Assembly (NCBI GenBank): GCA_002336035.1
Contig: DDED01000204.1
Span: 6,276-17,325 of the forward strand
From: Cellvibrionales bacterium UBA1963
GTDB taxonomy: Bacteria; Pseudomonadota; Gammaproteobacteria; Pseudomonadales; UBA7434
Reading direction: 5' to 3'
DNA: 11,050 nucleotides
The notes under the pieces are model-generated. The model made no database searches, was not told the DNA's origin, and saw only the letters and a list, made by a program, of their open reading frames with translations. Below are positions 7,835 through 11,050 of the stretch, one piece after another. Position numbers and translations under genes: made by a program. Each line of letters opens with the position of its first letter. The stretch's first letter is position 1.

Positions 7835-8590
7835 TTACTCACTTGCAGGAGCAGATGCGTCACCTGCCTCTTCAACGAATTCATCTTTAGCCGCAAGTTC
7901 TGCTGTTACAGAATCAGTTGACGAGCAAGCATCCGCTATTTTTGAGACGTATAACTTAACCGCTCGAATAGCATCATCATTGCCTGGAATGACATAATCA
8001 ACGCCATCAGGATTACTGTTGCTGTCCACTACACCGATAACAGGAATACCCAATTTGTTAGCTTCAGTAATAGCTATACGCTCATGATCAACGTCGATGA
8101 CAAAAAGTGCATCTGGCAAACCGCCCATGTCTTTTATGCCGCCAATACTTTTCTCTAACTTGTCTTTCATACGACGGCGCATCAACGCTTCTTTTTTTGT
8201 TAAGAGATCGAACGTGCCATCTTTTTCTTGCGCCGCAAGCTCTCTGTAACGTTTAATCGATGCTCTAATCGTTTTATAGTTGGTTAACATACCGCCTAAC
8301 CAACGGTGGCTTACATAAGGCATATTGCATCGCTCAGCCTCCTCTTTAATGATTTTACCTGCTGCACGCTTGGTGCCGACAAACAGAACTTTATTCTTGC
8401 TTGCCGATAGACGTTCAACGAATGCCAATGCTTCATTGAGTGCAGGGACTGTCTGCTCAAGATTGATAATATGAATCTTGTTTCTAGCACCAAATATATA
8501 AGGTGCCATCTTAGGGTTCCAATAGCGAGTTTGATGACCAAAATGAGCGCCAGTTTGAAGTAACTCACGCATACTAACTGTGATAGACAT
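7835..8590 (-). CDS. rpsB: 30S ribosomal protein S2
   Basis: S2 binds late in assembly of the small ribosomal subunit, on the back of the head-body junction, and recruits or stabilises S1. It also represses its own operon through the mRNA leader in E. coli. The 251-residue product shows the N-terminal MRELLQTGAHFGHQTRYWNP, then IINLEQTVPALNEA, HRWLGGMLTNYKTI, IKDMGGLPDALFVIDVDHE and GIPVIGVVDSNSNPDGVDY, all diagnostic of S2. It ends in a short acidic, alanine-rich tail. The ATG at 8590 has AAGGA about 7 nt upstream. A promoter and a structured leader lie in front, and a terminator-like hairpin separates it from tsf. The usual divergent neighbour map is absent here. Confidence 0.98.
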   Translation of the reverse strand: MSITVSMRELLQTGAHFGHQTRYWNPKMAPYIFGARNKIHIINLEQTVPALNEALAFVERLSASKNKVLFVGTKRAAGKIIKEEAERCNMPYVSHRWLGGMLTNYKTIRASIKRYRELAAQEKDGTFDLLTKKEALMRRRMKDKLEKSIGGIKDMGGLPDALFVIDVDHERIAITEANKLGIPVIGVVDSNSNPDGVDYVIPGNDDAIRAVKLYVSKIADACSSTDSVTAELAAKDEFVEEAGDASAPASE

Positions 8591-8605
8591 AATATTTTCC
8601 TTTCG

Positions 8606-8653
8606 TTCGGGTTAGGCCTCCGCTCACCCCATTGACCCAACAACTAACCCGAA
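8606..8653 (-). promoter_or_regulatory. 10-bp inverted repeat directly upstream of the rpsB ribosome binding site
   Basis: In the transcript, TTCGGGTTAG (8653-8644) and CTAACCCGAA (8615-8606) are perfect complements enclosing a 28-nt loop. The 3' arm ends five bases before the AAGGA that serves rpsB, so folding could control ribosome access. TGAGCGG in the loop (8626-8620) can pair with TTGCTCA upstream of the stem (8688-8682), with five Watson-Crick and two G-U pairs, forming a possible pseudoknot. There is no T-run after the stem, so this is not a terminator. It is a good candidate for the S2-binding element. Confidence 0.65.
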
Positions 8654-8725
8654 GCTAAACAGCGTATGGTTACCTGCACCCTGAGCAATGTGACGATGTG
8701 CGTGCGACATTAGTAATAGTTTCAT
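8624..8725 (-). CDS. Possible 33-codon reading frame in the rpsB leader
   Basis: An ATG at 8725 opens a frame beginning MKLLLMSHAHRH and ending with a TGA at 8626-8624, inside the loop of the leader stem. The predicted product has 33 residues and resembles nothing I recognise. The ribosome binding site is weak, with GAAAG about 12 nt upstream. Translation would pass through the 5' arm of the 10-bp stem and stop in the loop sequence that may form the pseudoknot, so a translated frame could affect rpsB expression. An ORF this short arises easily by chance, and the overlapping RNA structure may explain the conserved-looking sequence. Treat it as a candidate only. Confidence 0.15.
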   Translation of the reverse strand: MKLLLMSHAHRHIAQGAGNHTLFSFGLVVGSMG

Positions 8726-8843
8726 AACATTATGCTTTCTAGACAGAAAAATGACCGTCAGAACCGCCGAATAACTGGTTAAAAAGCATCCCGCTTATGG
8801 ATCGAATGGCAAAAGTTACCGTGCGTCAATAAACAGGCGCGTC

Positions 8844-8871
8844 TTTATACCACAGCCAAGACCATTCGCAA
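8844..8871 (-). promoter_or_regulatory. Sigma70-type promoter of rpsB
   Basis: The -35 is TTGCGA (8871-8866), the spacer is 16 bp, and the -10 is TATAAA (8849-8844) preceded by TGG, giving an extended -10. The bases after the -10 are GACGCGCC, a GC-rich discriminator typical of stringently controlled promoters for ribosomal components, which ppGpp and DksA inhibit. Transcription would start near 8837. An A-rich patch upstream of the -35 could act as a weak UP element. The sequence match is good, but there is no experimental support. Confidence 0.65.
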
Positions 8872-8989
8872 AGCTTTAGAACCGGTTTTTGTTACACAGA
8901 ACAGGCATTGAAACCGAGAGTTTATCAAAGGATCAACCAACTTGGCAGATCACGGTGACAGGCATCCCTAGCGAGCGACTCGATCACTG
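8872..8989. other. Spacer between the DUF2802 gene and the rpsB promoter
   Basis: Together with the rpsB leader this makes a 399-bp gap without a large gene. In this part I see no ORF, no tRNA and no convincing intrinsic terminator after the DUF2802 gene. Small palindromes occur, such as AACCGGTT near 8880-8887 and GAG-TCG-CTC near 8972-8980, but without a T-run placed for the minus strand. There is no trace of map, the usual divergent neighbour of rpsB. Read-through from the chemotaxis genes into rpsB is possible. Confidence 0.5.
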
Positions 8990-9373
8990 CTAAGGCTTGT
9001 CTCTCAAGAGAACCATGAGCTCGACTTCCGCTCGAGATATGTCACTCTTGGACAGGATTTGATCAATCGAGAGGCCGGCGGCCACCAATTCAGCCGCTTC
9101 AGTGTATATCTGCTGACTGGCCTGCTGCTTCATCTGGGATTGATCAGAAAGGACGGATTTTAATTGTTTTTCAGCCGCCACCAATCGCCGACCAATGCCT
9201 TGGGAGCCATCATCAAATATAGCCAAGGAGGACCTTAATTGCTTGACCTCTGACTCTAAATGCAATAATTGCTCGCGATGGGTTCTTTGCAGAATAAAAA
9301 AATAAACCACAATAACCAACGCAGTGAAGATCAAAATAAAAGGCCAAAAAAGTGTATTTAAAGGAATAGCCAT
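8990..9373 (-). CDS. DUF2802-type single-pass membrane protein of the chemotaxis cluster
   Basis: The 127-residue protein has an N-terminal membrane helix (about residues 8-28, FWPFILIFTALVIVVYFFIL). A charged predicted coiled coil follows (about 30-90, with REQLLHLESEVKQLRSSL). The C-terminal module, YTEAAELVAAGLSIDQILSK then SDISRAEVELMVLLRD, resembles the helix-turn-helix-like end of DUF2802 proteins. Members of this family are commonly encoded last in polar flagellar-chemotaxis clusters, after parC, parP and cheW; their biochemical role is not known to me. Its ATG directly follows the TAG of the parP-like gene with no base between, so translation is probably coupled. The family assignment rests on architecture, the C-terminal motif and context. 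Confidence 0.8.
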   Translation of the reverse strand: MAIPLNTLFWPFILIFTALVIVVYFFILQRTHREQLLHLESEVKQLRSSLAIFDDGSQGIGRRLVAAEKQLKSVLSDQSQMKQQASQQIYTEAAELVAAGLSIDQILSKSDISRAEVELMVLLRDKP

Positions 9374-10123
9374 CTAATCGTGACCTTGCAGAACAGCATT
9401 AGCTAACATCTGACGATCAAGTACATCAATATCGATCAATGCACACATCTTATCGACGACTGTTCCGGCAAGCCACTCTCGACGAGTATGAGCACTTCGC
9501 CAACGAACCTGCTTGGAGGCAAGTTGAAGTTCACCACCCGACGAATCGATGGCCAGTGCCCAGGCACAATGGTGAAATGTGAGTACATGCCGATATGCCT
9601 CAGTCATTGATGCATCATATCGCTCGGGCATCACGACTTTAGCGGTGTCTACAATCTGAGTGGAGACTAAGGCTTGCTCTGCATTGGGAATTAATGCAAC
9701 CCCTAAAACTAGGCTATTAGCCGGAGCGTCTTCATCATTTGAAGCTAAATTAATAGGCTCTAACTCTAATAATTCCATTGAACGAATAAATCTTGCAGGC
9801 ACCGCTAATTTAAGACCTGCCACTTTGAACGATAAGCACTTGAATGAAGACATGGCCCAGTGCGGTATTTGCTGAACACTCTCGGACGGTTGACCTACTT
9901 TTGATTTTGAAGTGTTTCGTTGTGCTAATTCTAGCTGCTTAATAAATCGAGAGGATTGTTTAGAAGCGGGTTCTAAGCTCTGAGTATCGGGAGCGGACGC
10001 TTGAGGCCGTATTTTACTGGCAGCATTAGACATGCCAGAGTCCAACATTAAGCTGTCAATATACGACTGCACCGTTTGATCGGAAGCAGAATAATTAAGA
10101 GAATCTGAAGTTTCAGTATGCAA
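9374..10123 (-). CDS. parP: CheW-domain protein, ParP-like chemotaxis array protein
   Basis: ParP-type proteins link chemotaxis arrays to the cell pole. In Vibrio, ParP binds the ParA-like ParC and uses a CheW-like C-terminal domain to interact with CheA and receptors, keeping arrays at the pole. Here the first ~90 residues are polar, rich in Ser, Gln and Ala, and probably disordered. A CheW-like domain follows from about residue 92 to 240. It starts FKCLSFKVAGLKLAVPARFI and includes HHCAWALAIDSSGGELQL and REWLAGTVVDKMCALIDID. The start is TTG at 10123 with AAGG 8 nt upstream; the first in-frame ATG is at codon 26. It lies 26 bp after the ParA-like gene and abuts the DUF2802 gene. It is not a canonical CheW: the N-terminal extension is long and the domain is divergent. 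ParP versus another CheW-like protein rests mostly on context. Confidence 0.8.
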   Translation of the reverse strand: MHTETSDSLNYSASDQTVQSYIDSLMLDSGMSNAASKIRPQASAPDTQSLEPASKQSSRFIKQLELAQRNTSKSKVGQPSESVQQIPHWAMSSFKCLSFKVAGLKLAVPARFIRSMELLELEPINLASNDEDAPANSLVLGVALIPNAEQALVSTQIVDTAKVVMPERYDASMTEAYRHVLTFHHCAWALAIDSSGGELQLASKQVRWRSAHTRREWLAGTVVDKMCALIDIDVLDRQMLANAVLQGHD

Positions 10124-10149
10124 AATTAGGACCTTACAGCGAGCTTAAT

Positions 10150-10962
10150 TTACGCGGTTAATTGCTCTGATGTTTGCTTTTCTAATGCTTTCTGGTCTTC
10201 TGACAAAATAAAATTGACCAGTTGCCGATAAGCCCTGACTGCGCGTCCATCTGGATCATGCTGGGATGGAACCTTACCTAATCGACTGGCGTCACGTAGC
10301 TTGGTATCGACGGGAATCGTTGATCGCCATAAGTTTTCAGCGTACTGCTTACGCAAGGTATTTAAAGAAGAAGTGGACGCTTGTGTTCGGCGGTCGAACA
10401 TTGTCGGCACAATAGTAAATGTCAGTGGCTGCGGCCTAGCTTTCTGAATCATTTGCATCGTCCTAGTCATACGTTCGAGGCCTTTAAGTGCTAAAAATTC
10501 TGTTTGGACGGGCACCAATAAACGCTCACAAGCGGCTAGTGCATTGATCATTAACACACCAAGAACGGGTGGGCAATCGAGCAATACATAATCAAATTCT
10601 GCGTTAATGACGTTCATCGCTTTTCCAACACGAAGGCCCATGCCATCTTTGCCTGTCATCTGACGCTCGACGGTCGCTAATGCCGGTGAAGTCGGAATTA
10701 ACGATAAGCCAGGTACTGAGGTATCCACAACCAAAGAAAGGATACTGTCTTTAGTCGCCGTTTCTTCACCCTGAAAAAGTTGATACGTACTGCTGGTTAA
10801 TGAATCCGGATCATAACCAAAGTAGCTCGTAAGAGAACCGTGAGGATCTAAATCGATGACTAAAACTTTGTGACCTTGCTCCGCCAACAAGCCCGCCAAA
10901 CAAACTGTGCTCGTTGTTTTGCCTACGCCACCTTTTTGGTTTGCTACCGCCCATACCCGCAC
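10150..10962 (-). CDS. parC: ParA/MinD-type ATPase, ParC-like, for polar placement of chemotaxis arrays
   Basis: This is a 270-residue ParA-family ATPase. The deviant Walker A KGGVGKTT is at residues 10-17, the Walker A' region VLVIDLDPHGSLTSYFG has D37 and D39, and Walker B LLDCPP has D129. There is no N-terminal DNA-binding extension and no parB follows, so a chromosome or plasmid partition role is unlikely. The CheW-domain and DUF2802 genes next to it match the chemotaxis clusters of Vibrio (parC) and Pseudomonas (the ParA-like gene after motD). In these the ATPase localises chemoreceptor arrays to the cell pole. The start is GTG at 10962 with AGGAG 7 nt upstream (10974-10970). The 88 bp before it, at the window edge, show only short readings, so the upstream gene (expected motD or cheB) cannot be identified. 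Confidence 0.88.
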   Translation of the reverse strand: MRVWAVANQKGGVGKTTSTVCLAGLLAEQGHKVLVIDLDPHGSLTSYFGYDPDSLTSSTYQLFQGEETATKDSILSLVVDTSVPGLSLIPTSPALATVERQMTGKDGMGLRVGKAMNVINAEFDYVLLDCPPVLGVLMINALAACERLLVPVQTEFLALKGLERMTRTMQMIQKARPQPLTFTIVPTMFDRRTQASTSSLNTLRKQYAENLWRSTIPVDTKLRDASRLGKVPSQHDPDGRAVRAYRQLVNFILSEDQKALEKQTSEQLTA

Positions 10963-11050
10963 TTAATAACTCCTGGCTAAAATAATTTAGCATAAGCCCC
11001 TTAATAGCTTCTTTATGTTAACTGCCAGCGTGGATAACTGCATAATCGCA

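Larger units (their letters stand above)
8591..8837 (-). promoter_or_regulatory. rpsB mRNA leader, likely target of S2 autoregulation
   Basis: From the predicted transcription start near 8837 to the rpsB start codon there are about 245 nt without a large gene. The 3' end holds a 10-bp perfect stem just before the ribosome binding site. The loop of that stem can pair with a sequence 29 nt upstream of it. Elsewhere there are only weak hairpins, such as CATAA-TG-TTATG near 8723-8734. S2 is known to repress rpsB-tsf through the rpsB 5' leader in E. coli and relatives. That this leader works the same way is inferred from its position and structure. I have not matched it to a covariance model. Confidence 0.6.

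Noticed and set aside
8311..8643. 110-codon minus-strand reading frame overlapping the start of rpsB
   Set aside because: It lies in another frame of rpsB, whose S2 motifs are unmistakable; the product is low-quality and resembles no family.
8872..8989. Remnant of map next to rpsB
   Set aside because: No frame on either strand shows methionine aminopeptidase motifs.
10150..10962. Plasmid or chromosome partition parA
   Set aside because: No parB or parS-like repeats follow; the neighbours are CheW-domain and DUF2802 genes, which fits chemotaxis array placement.
10963..11050. End of an upstream gene (motD or cheB) at the right edge
   Set aside because: The three minus-strand frames each give only short readings with stops and no family motif; 88 bp is too little to decide.
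1..11050. CRISPR array, insertion sequence, prophage, tRNA or toxin-antitoxin pair
   Set aside because: No spaced repeats, transposase or phage motifs, cloverleaf sequence or small paired ORFs are visible; nearly all sequence is accounted for by core genes.

Overview
The window is a piece of a gammaproteobacterial chromosome, moderately AT-rich by eye, with every real gene on the minus strand. Reading in the direction of transcription (right to left), it opens with the tail of a polar chemotaxis gene cluster: a ParA-type ATPase (ParC-like), a CheW-domain protein (ParP-like) and a small membrane-anchored DUF2802-type protein. A gap of about 400 bases without a large gene follows. Then comes the conserved housekeeping run rpsB, tsf, pyrH, frr, uppS, cdsA, dxr, rseP and bamA, the last cut by the left edge. 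The order uppS-cdsA-dxr-rseP-bamA, with dxr after cdsA, is the Pseudomonas-type order rather than the Escherichia coli order (frr-dxr-ispU-cdsA). With the parC/parP/DUF2802 tail it suggests a Pseudomonadales/Oceanospirillales-like or related marine gammaproteobacterium. I cannot name a genus.

Right part (8990-10962): the three chemotaxis-tail genes lie close together (26 bp, then 0 bp) and look co-transcribed. In the Pseudomonas and Vibrio versions of this cluster, as I know them, a canonical single-domain cheW sits between parP and the DUF2802 gene. Here the parP stop codon touches the next start codon, so no cheW is present at that place.

Gap (8591-8989): no large gene and no map, which usually lies divergently next to rpsB. 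The gap holds a good sigma70-type promoter with an extended -10 and a GC-rich discriminator, then a leader of about 245 nt. The leader contains a 10-bp perfect stem just ahead of the rpsB ribosome binding site, a possible loop-upstream pseudoknot, and a 33-codon reading frame running through both. This is where autogenous control of rpsB by S2 would be expected to act.

Middle (5362-8590): rpsB, tsf, pyrH and frr encode ribosomal protein S2, elongation factor Ts, UMP kinase and ribosome recycling factor. Intrinsic terminator-like hairpins lie between rpsB and tsf and directly after tsf, and probably step transcription down along the run.

Left part (1-5343): uppS, cdsA, dxr, rseP and bamA form a tight envelope block. 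Dxr starts the MEP isoprenoid route, UppS makes the C55 lipid carrier from those isoprenoids, CdsA makes CDP-diacylglycerol, RseP is the site-2 protease of the envelope stress response, and BamA inserts outer-membrane proteins. Six of the twelve genes appear to start with GTG or TTG.

I found no mobile element, CRISPR array, tRNA, rRNA or phage gene, and no convincing new multi-gene system. The points most worth a second look are the parP/DUF2802 junction without cheW, the joining of the chemotaxis tail to rpsB, and the structured rpsB leader with its small reading frame.
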